Assembly (NCBI GenBank): GCA_015680685.1
Contig: MNCI01033354.1
Coordinates: 476,062 to 540,061 of the forward strand
From: Gnetum montanum
Taxonomy: Eukaryota > Streptophyta > Gnetopsida > Gnetales > Gnetaceae
Direction of reading: 5' to 3'
Length of the DNA stretch: 64,000 bases
This document shows, piece by piece, positions 1 through 12,130 of this stretch. The notes under the pieces are model-generated. The model worked only from the letters and a program-made list of their open reading frames with translations, was not told the DNA's origin and searched no databases. The position numbers and the translations under genes are program-made. Each line of letters opens with the position of its first letter. Within the stretch, counting starts at the first letter, position 1.

Positions 1-2090
1 GGCGATGGCATCTCCCATGATTGTGGGTGTTGCCACTACTAATGTTGCCCGATAGGTTGTGGCGGAGTTCCACTTGGATAATATGTTAACGGTTGGTGGA
101 ACTACCTCGAGTTACCTTGGGGATAAGGTAACCTTCGGGGTGCTTGCCGTTGGTTAAGTCTTGGGTTGAGTGCATACACCCTGGACTCTTGCAGATGTGA
201 GATTATTGGGAAACATCCCTTAGGATGGTCATATTGGCAGATCTCACATACACCATCATTGTCTGTGTCAGAATCCACAACCTCATCGGCAATAGTCATT
301 TTTCCCTTACCCTTGTTACGTTCATGGTCTGAATCTCTCCGCTTTTTCTTATCATGGTCACTACTTCGTTCCTCCTTAGACTCCTCTACAATCTTTAGGA
401 TAGTTTCAATTTTACTATCTAAGGAGCTCCATATTTCATCTACCTTAGCTGACACTTCCATTTTTAGTTTCTAAAGTGGCAAGGTTTTTCTATTCACCAA
501 CTCTTCAAGTGGTGACTCATCCTCTTCATCATAGAATCTCACTCCCCTCTTTTGGTGGGAAGGATCGCAGTTGTACTCTTCCATGCTTTCTCTTTTCCAT
601 AGCTCCCCTTATTCTTTAGATACTTGCTCCAAAAATTGATGAATTTCATGGGACCTAAGTTCAGATAATCTCCCTTGGGCATATGTCCCAAGAGTTCTCC
701 TAGTTTCATGTCTTAGCCCATCTATGAGGTGGTAGAGTTGATCCCGTTGTGCATAACCATGGCTCAGTCAACGATGTAGCAATGCATAATATCAACCCAT
801 GGCAGCATCCAAGGGTTCATGATTACCCTGCTTCCATCCTTGGATCTTCTTATGCAAGTTGGACACTCTGGAGTACGTTTGGTATTTATCGTTAAACAAT
901 TCTAGCATTGTACTCCACCTCCTAATGGTTTTCAGCTCTAAGGACTAGTACCAACTTTTTTCTTCTTTTGTGAGTGTCCTTGGAAATAGATTTAACTTCT
1001 ACCACTCATTTTTAATATTTTGCAAGGCACAGGCATCATGGAATGCTTGTAAGTGATTCTGCGGATCAGCATTGTATCCCCCCTCAAATCGTGGGATATT
1101 ATTCATGTCTAGTCTCTTGATCCGACTATCTTTTTGGTGCTTTGTAGGTATTCTAACGGCCTCCATAATGTCTACCATACTCTGGGTTGCTAGTAGGGGT
1201 TCATCATGATCATCTCTCTCATGACTTCTATGATGCCTACATGGTTCCCTACGTTCCCTTATTTCATGCCTTAACTCTCTAGAATGCCCTCGTCCTCACT
1301 CTCGACTCTCTCGTTGAGGTCTCTCATCTCACTTACACTTATCCTCACCAATGTGCTCTTTGTGACTATGTCTTGATGTGGAAGGAGAGGGTGAATGATG
1401 TGATGAAGGGGAAGAAGAAGGGGAAGCATCTCCATGACGATGTTTCTTACCTTATCTTTGGTGGCTATGGCCCCAATCATGATGACGATTAGATTTCCCA
1501 CCTTTGTCATGTGTTTGTGTTTCCTCATTGAACACTTGGTGTTCATGGGAATTAGAACCAGGGTTGTGAATCGTAGAGTGTAGGTTCTGATACCCTACCT
1601 CCTCACCATTGTGAGGTGGGGGAACATCATTTTGTGAGGAACCTATTAAGATAGGTTCACCACCCTTAACTTCTCTTATGATAGGCGAAGCGTTGCGGGG
1701 TCCTTTGCCCTTCAACCATGTGTGATAACTCTTCTTCGGTGAGTCCCTTAGACGTTGCATTGCTACGGGATGGTAATTCCTTATGTCATAATCTTCTGCA
1801 ACGTATTTAGCGTATAATTCCATCATGCCTATCTGTGCAAGAGCACAAAGGAGCATCTTAGAGACTGCCTGATTTGGGGGTAACACTATGTTACCTTGTA
1901 GGTCTCTCTAGTGCAGTTGTTCATCCTAATGGAGGATAAAAGTAAAATCGGGTATATACTCATCGTGATGAGTATATACCATCTAATACTGTTGAGGAAC
2001 TAGCAGTTCTTGGTTATGTGTGTTAGACTGCAGACTATCTCTTGTGTGATCCCTAGGTGGTGAAGTGCTTTTATGAGAAGAAGAAGACAT
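1..2090 (-). pseudogene. gag of element C, with stops, incomplete at the window edge
   Basis: Structural Gag polyprotein that would form the retrotransposon particle. The likely start is the ATG at 2090 (MSSSSHKS), which aligns with gag starts in elements A and B. Near residue 45 is the shared FTFILH motif. Then come a segment 1886-1452, a Ser/His/Arg-rich linker, a retrotransposon-gag-like core in broken frames, and a C-terminal part (461-102) that is Lys/Glu-rich and then carries CEICQYDHPKGC. That motif is C-x2-C-x3-H-x3-C, shorter than the usual CCHC knuckle. Several stops interrupt the frame. Some replace Gln or Trp codons found in the related copies. An amber codon at 102-104 sits at the same position as one in element B. 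Confidence 0.8.
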
Positions 2091-2215
2091 TGTTATTTTG
2101 TCGGTGTGTTATTGACCATAGTTTAAATTTTCTTCTGATTAACCCTAAGGGTTCGTTTAAGCTTCCCAATGATGTGGATGATTTCCTATGTTCTACTTAG
2201 TGCACAAAAAGCTTA

Positions 2216-2235
2216 GTCCCTAGCAACGGCGTCAA
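2216..2235 (-). promoter_or_regulatory. Primer-binding site of element C
   Basis: Directly inside the 5' LTR the minus strand reads TTGACGCCGTTGCTAGGGAC. This matches the Athila-type primer-binding site, close to TGGCGCCGTTGCCGGGGA, except for a few substitutions. Element B has the same site better preserved at 51572-51592. Confidence 0.8.
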
Positions 2236-3056
2236 TGATGAGTGGCGAGGTACCCCTACACTCAACCATACGAATACGAGCATTACACACACGATCCAGT
2301 CAAACTCTGTAGACTAAGTGCCTATATGCCTTATGAAACACTTAAGGTTAATCGTTCATTGTCTTTCCAGAATTACTTGTGTTTGTCACAGTTGTATGGT
2401 TAAGCAAGTCTGAGGTATGTGATTTTTATGTCTTTTATGTTTTATCACCTATGCTAATGAGGGAAAAGGTGAAGAGACTAAGTAACTAACTTTAATTAAC
2501 TAGGTTCTAATGCCTAGCATCAGTATCCATTCCCACTTGCCGTTCACACCCTGAACCAATACAACCTTCTGGGATTACCAAACGCTATTCGTTACTAGGA
2601 TTACCAAGCATAACGCATGTGCTCGAAGTGGTCATACTGAATGTGCTTAACTATGGGAGAAGGGTTGAGAGAGATTTAATTGACTAATAAAGCATTTAAA
2701 TAATTAACAATAATTAAAGTCATAATTAGCTTAGTCCATGCACTACAAGGTTTATCCAAAAAGTTCATCTTTATTTCCGTACACAAACTTATGCTCAGGT
2801 ATAATATTTGCTCGAATAAAGATCCGTTCACTTTGGGACTCCTACTGTGGGCACATGAAAATTATTCTATCTCTAGAGAGGTAAAACTGCCAGAGTTTCG
2901 CTAAGGGTCTAGATCTAGATTGAGAAACAAGGGAGAGATGCCTCTTATTTATAGATTTGGCAGCACGATGCAATATCGCGGGAGAAGACGTGATATCACA
3001 TACGCGATATTACAGCAGACACGATATTGCGGCCCATGCGATATCATGTCCCCTCA
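2236..3056 (-). repeat. 5' LTR of element C (subfamily B1), 821 bp
   Basis: On the plus strand it starts TGATGAGTGGCGAGGTACCC, the inverted end of the LTR at 50776-51571, and ends near ATGTCCCCTCA. Reading on the minus strand, U3 contains several GATATC palindromes and then a TATA box (CTATAAATAAGAGG) near 2950. The outer terminus has drifted from the expected CCCATCA to CCCCTCA. Confidence 0.85.
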
Positions 3057-3950
3057 CTAGTGTTCCCTCTTCGCACTTGATCTAGTAGTATTGAACCATG
3101 TCCAAGAGTGCTTGTGGTGATGGGAGAAGGTTATGATGGTGACAAGGAAGTGAGTTCATAAGAAAATGATCATAAAGGCTAACAATTCATTCCAAGTGTT
3201 GACATCATGGCTATGGTGTGGCACAGACATATCAGTTAATTGATTTGGTCTTCACAATCTATGCTTTGAAGTGTGGTTTACTCAACATATGTGTTTGAGA
3301 AACCAATCACTTGGCTCCAAGATTTCTTTGGCCATTAGGCTCTTGCATTTGTATGTTTGGAGCCATTGACCTATCCTTTAGACTTCAATGGTCACTTAGC
3401 TTCTTGGAAATTTTCTTTTCCCCTTTTTTAGTTTTTAATTTTTTTGTGGGGGAAAATCTTCATTGGGTTTCTTTGCAAAATCTAATTTTGATTTAGTTTT
3501 CTCATTGATTGAGATGTGTTACACTTGATGGAATAGATGGTTTTCCATTGAATGAAGTATGTTACATTCAATGAACTTGATGATGGAACATGACGAAGGA
3601 ATGTTGTATGACCATAGTGCATGAGTATCAAACATTAGTCAACATTATCATCCAAGGTAAGGAAGGTTATAATTAGGCTATGGGATTGGACTCAAAAGAA
3701 TGGTAATGAAAATGATATGAAGCATGTACTCTTGGCATGATAGGGAAAACTCACTAAATCTTGCACATTGAGGTCATTTGGTGACTTGCTGTCATAATGA
3801 GTTGCACCTCCATGATGACTCTAGGATGTATCCTACAAGCACAACTCTAAGAGGACAAGAAACCTAGATGAGAAAAATCATGTTGTTGTAATGAAATACA
3901 TAAGGCCACATAGAACAATTAGCAAGCTTGGTTACCAAATGTCACACATG

Positions 3951-4124
3951 TTGCTAGTTTAAGGCCTTGGTAGGACATGGTTCTAGTTTAAGGTCTTAGT
4001 AGATTGTGTTGCTAGTTTAAGGCTTTAACATGTTATGTTGCAAGTTTAAGGCCTTGGTAGGTGATGTTGCTAGTTTAAGGCCTCGACAAGTCATGTTGCT
4101 AGTTTAAGGTCTTGGTAGGGCATG
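3951..4124 (+). repeat. 29-bp tandem repeat, about six copies
   Basis: Six adjacent units of 28-30 bp, core GCTAGTTTAAGGCCTTGG followed by TAGG and a variable ATG-containing end. The units differ at a few positions each. Confidence 0.9.
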
Positions 4125-5619
4125 AAAAGATGTCTCTTTGTTGTGCAAAGATGTCATGTAGGCTTGCTTGTTGCAAACCATCAAAACATCAATCATTTGT
4201 TGCAACCTATCAATAATAGCAAACAACACTACAAGTAAAATTATGAGTGTTAGGTGTAATTAGGGCTATGTGATGGATTTAACATTGCATTTTAAGGGCT
4301 TGATGAGGTCATGAGTAGGCTTAAGTTTTGGTGATGAACTTGGTCCTATATGTTTTCTCCTCATCCTCTTGGTCTTAGATGGGAATATTGACTAAGGGAT
4401 CCTCCGTGATGATTTTGGCTTCAAGGTTAATGATCATCAGGCTACTTTAGGATGTCAATGCTATATAGTAAAATGGTTTCAAAGGGTTAGGTTATCTTGG
4501 CCTAGCATCATCACAAGAGGGACCCATTTTGGCTTTGAGGCTAGTCCAATTTGCTCTCTTATCCTCATAGATTAATCTTGCATGATAACATAAGCACATC
4601 AAGTGGCACTTGTGTAATAAAATTGTTAAATAATGTAAAAAATAATGTAAAATACATTAACAATAATGCATATATGAGCCAAAACACATTAACTAAAAGG
4701 AAAAACAAGGTTCAAACATGGTTGATAAAAATTATAATAGGTGTGTTAAGGCAAATAGGCTGTAATACAAAGGTGAAATAATGTTGGATAGGATCAAATG
4801 AAGACCAAATGATGGTCAAAACCACATAAAATAGTGTTAAAAAAGGTCAAATAAGGTTGTGCTAATGTCAAATGACATCAATTAATGTTAAATCAAGTCA
4901 AACAAGGTCTAAGAAAGGCCAAGAAATGGAAGAATGTAGTTAAATAAGGTTACATTTTACTAGTTTTAGGTCTTAGTAGGTCATAAGATTGCTAGTTTTA
5001 GGCCTTGGCAAGCCATGGTCACATGGTGTTAAGTGATTACCAAGGATGATCAAACTCCATTAGCTAAGATCAATCAAAAGCTAATTAAGGGTCAAAAAAG
5101 GCCATAATAAAGAAAATAAGCTGAAACTAAAGTTATATAAAGGTTATATGAGGTCAATTGATGGCAATGAAATTCAACAATGTAAAACTAGGTCAAAACA
5201 TGTCAAAACATCATGAAACAAGGCTAAATAAATCAAAATGGAATACATGTTGTAAAACTTAGCTAATACTAGTAAAATAGGATCAAATTTTGCTAGTTTT
5301 AAGCCCTAGCGGATCATGGTATGGAGATATAGGGTTTCTAAGGGAGTTTGGGCACATGATGGGGCATTTTGGGGCTATTTCAAAGAAAAAAGGCACTTTT
5401 TCTTATGACTATGCTAGGCCCTATTGGTGACTATGTTGATCTTCCATAGTCATCCTTTCTCCAACATAGTCCACATTTAGAGGTAGTTTCTTAGGCTTAG
5501 TATGGTCACTTTTAGGCTTTCAAACGTCAAAAAAACTAACGCAAGGGGTAGGTGTTACAAATTTTCAAGTTTTGGCACTATTTTGGCTCTCTAGAAGGTT
5601 GAAAAACATAATCCTAGAG

Positions 5620-5656
5620 GTGACTATGCTGAGCTAGTAGGCTCTAGCATAGTCAC
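5620..5656. repeat. Near-perfect hairpin
   Basis: GTGACTATGCTGAGC, loop TAGTAG, then GCTCTAGCATAGTCAC. The arms pair over 15 bases with one bulged base. GTGACTATG-type words also occur singly near 5400-5450 and 5800, so the hairpin may come from an inverted copy of a local repeat. Confidence 0.85.
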
Positions 5657-5844
5657 AAGGAATGATTGATTTTATAGAGTTCCCAGTGTTGAAATGAATT
5701 AAATTGTAGCTAGACAACATGGGACAAGGTTCTAATCATTTTGGGTCCATTTTGGATAATATACTATCGACTTTTGTTACCACATTTTCCCTTCCTATTG
5801 TGACTATGCTGGCCTAGTGTAGTTAAAGGCTTCCTCAATGTAGT

Positions 5845-6740
5845 TAATGAGTACTGGAGTAATCCAACATCCAACCATACAAGTCATAGGTGTCCATGTG
5901 TGACCAAATCATAATCCATGGACAAGGAAATATGATTATGCTAGTAACTGGTTAAAGTTTGGGATTATTATCTTCTAACATGAGCTAGTGAAATCTAGGT
6001 GTATGGTTTAACTCATTATGAGGTATATGATCACTAATGTTGTGTGGGCCATGTTACTCCTTGTAAACATAATAAAGTAGAAAGAGTTCTAAGTCTAAGG
6101 AAAATTGTAACTAGTATTCTAGCCTATGACAATGAGTATTTAATCTAATCTTCTGTACACTCCTTGGACTTCATGTAATTACTATTGGGATTAGCAAGTA
6201 TTTTTCTACTAGGTAAACCAAGTGATAGTAGTACTAGGTTACCATGCAATTACACTTACATGCTCGAGATCAGTCATACTCATTTCTCTTAACAATAGTA
6301 AAATTAAGTGTGTGAAAAAGTAAATCATTAACTAGCAAAAAAGTAAACATTATTCTAAGTAAAACAGTAAATCTAGAAGAATGTTGCAATAGTGGGAAAT
6401 AGCTCAATCTTTATTTCTAGTTACACTTGTTCCCAAGTACAAAATTCTTGTATAAAGATGTCATTCACTAGTTCACATTACTCTGTGGGCATTCACACTT
6501 CTAATTACTAATTCTAAACTCATAGAAACAAACTAAAAGAGTTTCAGTAAGGGTGGATGAAATTGTGTTTGGACCATGTGCCTAAGTGTCATATTTATAG
6601 GTAGGCATGTGTCTCAAGATATCAGATATCTAATGTCATAGCTTGGAATTTGATATCAGGTACGTAATATTGCAGCACCAATATTAGATACCCAATTCCG
6701 TAGTCATCAAAAAATACATCTTATCATATCCCCATGACTA
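5845..6740 (-). repeat. LTR of family H, minus orientation, with polypurine tract
   Basis: About 882 bp (5845-6726). The plus strand starts with a decayed TAATGAG and a CAACCATAC motif and ends in CATCTTATCA. The next bases, TATCCCCATGACTA (6727-6740), are the reverse complement of the polypurine tract TAGTCATGGGGATA. This is therefore the 3' LTR of a minus-strand element whose interior lies to the right. It matches the LTR at 11267-12130, which is in the opposite orientation. Confidence 0.75.
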
Positions 6741-7014
6741 ACTAAAAACTCATCCTCAATTTAAAACAAAAGGATGATAGAGTTCCTTACAAAATTGGGA
6801 AGTACATTTACATAACTAACTAACTATATACATGACTCTTGAATGATGCAGTGATGTTCTTTCTTAAAAAGATTCACATAGACTTTTGTTAAATAAAAGT
6901 TGAAGTAAAATTTTTTCAATTATATATCGATAGATTATTCACACATGTGGCTACCTTGGAAAGGGGATTTGAATCAAATATACATATATAGTAAACCTTT
7001 GATGAGTGAAAACA

Positions 7015-7723
7015 TTACTTCAAATGAAAAGAATAAATTTGTTGAAATAAGAGCTTTTGAAACCACAATTTGCATACTTCAAGAAGTTGATAACTTGGAA
7101 AAAGAAGAATTTCAAGATAAGAGCAAATACAAACTTTATTTTGATGGTTCTTGTAACTCGAAAGGAGCATGAGTTGAAATAGTTTTAGTAAAAGATGATT
7201 TTCCAAAAATATTCAAGGCAATTCATCTATCTTTCCTTTGTATGAATAACAAGGTCAAATATGAAGCTTTGTGTATTGGAATTAAGATAGTGGAAAAATT
7301 TCATTCTTACAATCCTATAAACAACTTGTCTGCAAAATGTTGGATCAATTTCAGCACTTCAAAATAGAACATATAGGTAGGAAGGATAATTATATGGTAG
7401 ATAACTTAGCAAAAGTAGCTTCAAAATTAGATGTGAAAAAGATAGAAGGTTATGAAGGTGTAATGATCGAGAAAGAACATCAACCATTAGTACCAGACAA
7501 CATAAAGCATTTACAAGTATTTGAAGATGACGTACAAGTACTTAGGTTTATGAAAAATAAAGAAGAATTTGAAAGTCAAAACATATTGGAAGCAATGTCA
7601 AGGTTTAAGAAAAATTCAATTTCCAAAAAGGTGATTGATTATGAATACGAGTTTAGTAAAAATTTACTTACAGGAAAAGATATACAGAATTTAGATGATC
7701 AAGCTTATGAAATAGTGAAATAG
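7015..7723 (+). pseudogene. Archaeal-type RNase H relic of a Tat-like retrotransposon
   Basis: Broken pol fragment. The first part reads YKLYFDGSCNSKGA, whose Asp is the first catalytic residue of plant reverse-transcriptase-like RNase H domains, followed after a stop and a frame change by NNKVKYEAL (catalytic Glu). The second part (7337-7723) begins LDQFQHFKIEHIGRKDNY and continues VDNLAKVAS, the last catalytic Asp region. After it is an acidic linker without recognised motif. A second RNase H of this archaeal type is typical of the Tat lineage. No reverse transcriptase or integrase is recognisable beside it. Confidence 0.7.
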
Positions 7724-7730
7724 TGAAAAC

Positions 7731-10528
7731 AAATTGGAAAAGAATGAACTAATAGGATTAAAATAAAGTAGCCAAATTGATGTCTTTAGCAAGTCATCTT
7801 ACAAGTAATCTTTAATTGTCCATTTCAGATTCTCACAATCCCCCATTTTAACTCTACCCTTGAAGCCCTTTTATAGTGACTTTGAATAGTTACAATAATC
7901 ATGAAAATCTAAGGGTATTACAAATATATAGGGATATTAATTAATAACTACCCTAGAAGTTATAACTTCCATAGGAACTTATTATAAATTTAAGCTATGA
8001 TGGCCAAGTTTTTTGTTGGTGATGGAAAGCTAAAAAAAATATCATGAAGTTTTTACTTGTAACCATTATAGGGAGTTGTAATTTCCATATAAATAAAAGG
8101 ATTCATAGCCAAATGTCTTATTCATATATCAAGTTGTACAAATATCCCATAATTTCTTCTTCTCCATTTTTAATTTGAAATGATTGAGTTTTTATTTAAG
8201 TGGAAACATGTAAACATATGATTGGTTGATCAAAGGAGATAGTATATGCTTAGACCAAGTGTTTAGGTACGTGTATGTATCCCACAATAACAATTGCTAG
8301 TTTAGGCAACAAAATCATAGTTTGTAGCAACACAAAATTTCCATGTCTAGTTGATAAGCTCTAGAAGGGTCATTACTAGATACATCAACAAGTATGATGC
8401 AAGTGTCACCAATGACAGCTTCAAAAATTCACTTTGCAGCAACGTAGGATTAAGTTGCGCAAATCCTAGCACATGTAGGGTCAAATACCTCTTGCCATAT
8501 GTCATCTTTTCTACCTACAATTGCAATGGCTAATGTTGTTACAACTGAATCATAATCAAAGCCCATTTCCAGTGGCATTCCATAACCAGATAGCACCAAG
8601 ATGGAGACAACGATGACCTCTATAGGAACAATGGTAGTCATAATGGAGGTAGCAGAAAAAACACAAGAACTAGTGGCTAAGGTGGTTCTAAAAAATAGAG
8701 CTTCCACATCTTCTTGAAGCTTTACTTATAGTGGAGCAATGATTAGTAGTGCTCCCATTTGAAGTGATTCTTATTTTTTCTTGTTTACTTGTAGGTCTGT
8801 TAGATAATTTTCCAAGGACACCCATCACTCATCTTTTATTCATTTATTTTTAATAGCGAGGTAGGCAAAAGCTCTTATGTCCATCCAAGTTAAGCCTCCT
8901 CTTGCATATTTTACCTCTAAAAAAAGGAAATTAAAATAGAAAAATTGTAAAGTCTTGAGAAATTATGAACAAGAAAATCTCAAGAGGAGTATTTGCTTTC
9001 TCAAACAAATAATAATGCTTTAGTATTTTTAAACCTTAGAGAAAATGAAAAGGTTGGATTCACTTTCATTTCTCTATGTATGTTACTTTCTTGGTTGGTA
9101 ATTTTTTGGCACTGAAGGTGCACTTATGGTAGATGAGGAAATCATTGTAGAACAAAGAATTGAGAACCAAGGAACAAGGTTGTGAGGGCTTTAATTCTCG
9201 ATTTTGTCATGTCTTCAAAATTATCTAACCCATCAACACCATTGAGGCCACACTAAACATGATAGTGGTGATGTTGTGAGTGGTAATGGTGGTGACCAGC
9301 AAGTGGGTGATAGCATTGAGCTAGGGTCCTTATTTAATTATTTTTTAAAAAACTTTTGAAACTGTAATGGTATTCTTGTGGTACCACTCTAAGGTTTTTT
9401 CTTAGACTTGGAGTTATAAAATTGTTGATATCTAAACTATCCATCCTCATCCAAAATATATATTTTTGAAGTAAACGTGTTCACCCAAATATAATGGTTT
9501 TGCATCAGGTTTGTCTTGGATAGTGAATTAAACCTTAGGCAAGGAGAATGTGGATAAATAGCAACACTAAACAGAATATTTGCCTAAAATTAAAATAGGT
9601 AAGGTTAATCATGATTGTCAAGTGTATATGTTCATACCCCTTTCTAAAAAAACTTGTGATACTTTTCATATTCTTACTCCATAATATGACCAAAATGTTC
9701 CAACTTTTCATTTCCCCTCCTTAAATTTCCTTTGATATTCATGATGTTTAAGATTATTTACCAACTAAATCATCATCAAGTAGGACCTCATTGAACATTT
9801 TTATGAAAACAAAAATCTTGTTTGAGAAAAAATTCCATCAAACTTAAGGTTTGATGAAATAAAAACCTCATTCCTAATAAAATTTAAGGAACTATACAAA
9901 AAATTCTTTACACAAACTCTTCTGTGGGTGGGAAGAGAGTAGCTAGAGTAACTCTTTTAGAAATTGTCATATTGAGAGTCCTTTCATATGTTATCTCAGT
10001 TGTGATGAATGCTCTTCTTTCCTTTTCCTACCTAGTTGAAACCTCATTTTGGTCTTCACTTTTATCTTCAACAATTGTCTTTGTTTCTTTTTGATCTTAC
10101 TCTTTAACTACTAAACTTTGGAATTATTTCCAATTAGTTATGTTAGTGGCTTGAGACATAAAAGCCTCTCCCTAGGAATCATCTTTCTTGGACTCTCCTT
10201 GATATTTAGTTTGGTTAGTGCATTCATGAAAGCTATCCCAAACATTGGAATGTATATAAAGTCCATCAATGAGAAATCTAAACTCATTTGAAAGCCAAAG
10301 TAGGAAAGGGATTTTGCTAGATACTCCATGGGCTATTGGTTTACAATAAGCTCTTAAGCCATGCTCTTGAGAGCATCTCATAACATATGGGATAAAAGAC
10401 CTTCTTATTTCTTTATCTCCAAGAACCATCTTTCTACCTTACACTCAAACACTTCACTTGCCTTCTCACTTAAACTTTGGATTAAAAGAATGATGTAATT
10501 CTAAGTAATCCATATCTCTTTTCAAAGT
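7731..10528. other. Gene-free, decayed sequence
   Basis: AT-rich and without recognisable domains. Short open frames at 8450-8707 (minus) and 10138-10429 (minus) show no family motifs. It lies between two LTR 3' ends that point towards each other, so most of it is probably old retrotransposon interior. Confidence 0.4.
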
Positions 10529-11063
10529 TGATGAGTGGCGAGGTACCCCTACACTCAACCATATGAATATGAACATTTCACACATGATCCAATCGAACTC
10601 TGCAGACGAACTAGTTGTGGTATCTAGACAGTTATCCTTAGGTCATAGTTCGTTGTCTTCCCACCTAGACTAGTGTTAACTTTGTCATATATGGTTTTGT
10701 CCAGAGTGAGGTGTATGATGTGTTTCTATGCTAATGCTACTCNNNNNNNNNNNNNNNNNNNNNNNNNNNNNNNNNNNNNNNNNNNNNNNNNNNNNNNNNN
10801 NNNNNNNNNNNNNNNNNNNNNNNNNNNNNNNNNNNNNNNNNNNNNNNNNNNNNNNNNNNNNNNNNNNNNNNNNNTCACACTCGAATAAGGATGTCGTACA
10901 ATTACAATCACCACATTGCAGGCATACACTAGGAGGAAAAGGGTTGAGAGGAAAAATGAAAACTAAAATCAAAACTAACTCTAAAACTGAATAACTCCTA
11001 TCGGAACTACCTACCTCTTATTTATAGATGAGGAGACAGGCTGCGATATCGCGTACAACAAAT
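10529..11063 (-). repeat. Truncated LTR of subfamily B2, with an assembly gap
   Basis: Starts TGATGAGTGGCGAGGTACCC and, on the minus strand, matches the LTRs at 59639-60490 and 36837-37316. The TATA region (CTCTTATTTATAGATGAGG, plus strand) and part of the GATATCGCG array are present. The outer roughly 45 bp of U3 are missing. The N run at 10743-10874 replaces about 358 bp of the full LTR. No matching target-site copy is visible. Confidence 0.8.
10743..10874. other. Assembly gap, 132 N
   Basis: Run of N inside a B2 LTR. The two sides correspond to positions about 358 bp apart in the intact LTR at 59639-60490, so the stated gap length is probably too short. Confidence 0.95.
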
Positions 11064-11252
11064 TCTATTTTGTTTTTATCATGTGTCAACCTATATTACA
11101 TGATAATTTTGTAACACCCCTCAAACAAAGATGCAACATTCATAGTTAGAGGAAGTCCTATATATATGTCATGATATTGAGTCCATGTAGCCCCACAAGT
11201 TTGTAATGAACTCTATCCTCCTTTATTTTGAACTTGAGGATGAGTTTTTAGT

Positions 11253-12130
11253 TAGTTATAGGAGTATGATAAAATAACTTTTTATCAAGTATACAATATT
11301 GTATATACGATATCATAGCTTAATATACAATGTTGTAGATACAATGTAGTGGATCATTGTCATGCCTATAAATACGAGGCCACCATTACATTAGAAAAAA
11401 CGTTTTGGCCAAAACTTGGTGAAATTCTTGCACTTTGTTTTCTTGAAGTTAGAGTTAGTTGTAAATGTCCATAGTGTAGTGAATTATAGTTATATATCTT
11501 TTTTCGAGTGGATTGTTCAAAAAACACAATTCATGAACAACAATAAAAATCAAGATTGGTTTTCATCATTGTAGCATATCATATAGAATAGATTTACTTT
11601 GTTATGTTGTTTACTTTTATCATGTCATTTACATTTCTTAAGTCATTTAATATTCCAATGTTCATTAGTAAAAGTAAAATAAGTATGACTAATTTTGAGT
11701 GTAAAGTGTAATAGTTTAGTAGCCCAATAGTGACTTTGCTTAATTTGCTTAGTAGTATAGTTGCTTGGGAATCCCAATAATAATTACATTAGCCTAGGAT
11801 GTGTATAGAAAACCAAGAAGGAATACTTATTGCCCCTAGGCTAGAATAGTTTTACATTTTTATTATACTTAAAGATAGAATTTCTAATCATTTCAACTAT
11901 GTTTATCTTTAGCATACTTAGAGCCATACAACATCATTTTATCATATGCCTCACTATGAGTTAAACCATACACTTTGCACCTTGCTAACTCTAAATGAAA
12001 AGACAATGATTAGAAACTTCTTATCAACTCACTAGTATACTTATAGTGTTCATCTATAGATTACAATCTAGTCACACGTGAGCACTTGTGACATGTATGG
12101 TTGAGTGTTAGAATTCTCTATGGCTCATCA
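11253..12130 (+). repeat. Polypurine tract and LTR of family H, plus orientation
   Basis: TAGTTATAGGAGTA (11253-11266) is followed by TGATAAAATAAC and an LTR of about 864 bp ending GGCTCATCA at 12130. Just upstream is GAACTTGAGGATGAGTTTTT, the motif that precedes the 3' LTRs of the other elements too. U3 contains GTATACAATATTGTATA and a GATATC, then the TATA box CCTATAAATACG near 11365. This is the 3' end of a plus-strand element whose interior lies to the left. Confidence 0.75.

Larger units (their letters stand above)
1..3056 (-). mobile_element. Element C: Athila-type LTR retrotransposon, 5' part only
   Basis: A minus-strand Ty3/gypsy element truncated by the left edge of the window. Reading leftwards it has a 5' LTR (2236-3056), a primer-binding site directly inside it, a short leader, and a gag frame that continues off the edge. 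Gag and LTR match element B (50776-51571 and the gag after it) in the same order, so both belong to one family. Pol, the 3' LTR and one target-site copy lie outside the window. The outer flank just beyond the LTR is CTAGT (3057-3061), the expected target-site copy. Confidence 0.85.
3057..5844. other. Gene-free AT-rich stretch with short repeats
   Basis: No credible coding region. It holds the 29-bp tandem array at 3951-4124, scattered copies of the same unit near 4969-5013 and 5292-5320, many GGTCAAA-type short repeats at 4800-5250, and a hairpin at 5620-5656. The unit also occurs inverted at about 47.9-48.03 kb, beside the Tat-type element there, so this stretch is probably retrotransposon-derived. 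I could not place LTR boundaries in it. Confidence 0.5.

Noticed and set aside
3951-4124. CRISPR-like array of near-identical 29-bp units
   Set aside because: The units are directly adjacent with no unique spacers, and this is plant nuclear DNA. It is a minisatellite.
8450-8707. 85-codon minus-strand frame
   Set aside because: No recognisable motif, no start context and no neighbouring coding sequence in the same direction.
10138-10429. Overlapping minus-strand frames that might be a Copia fragment
   Set aside because: No integrase, RT or GAG motif could be read in any frame.
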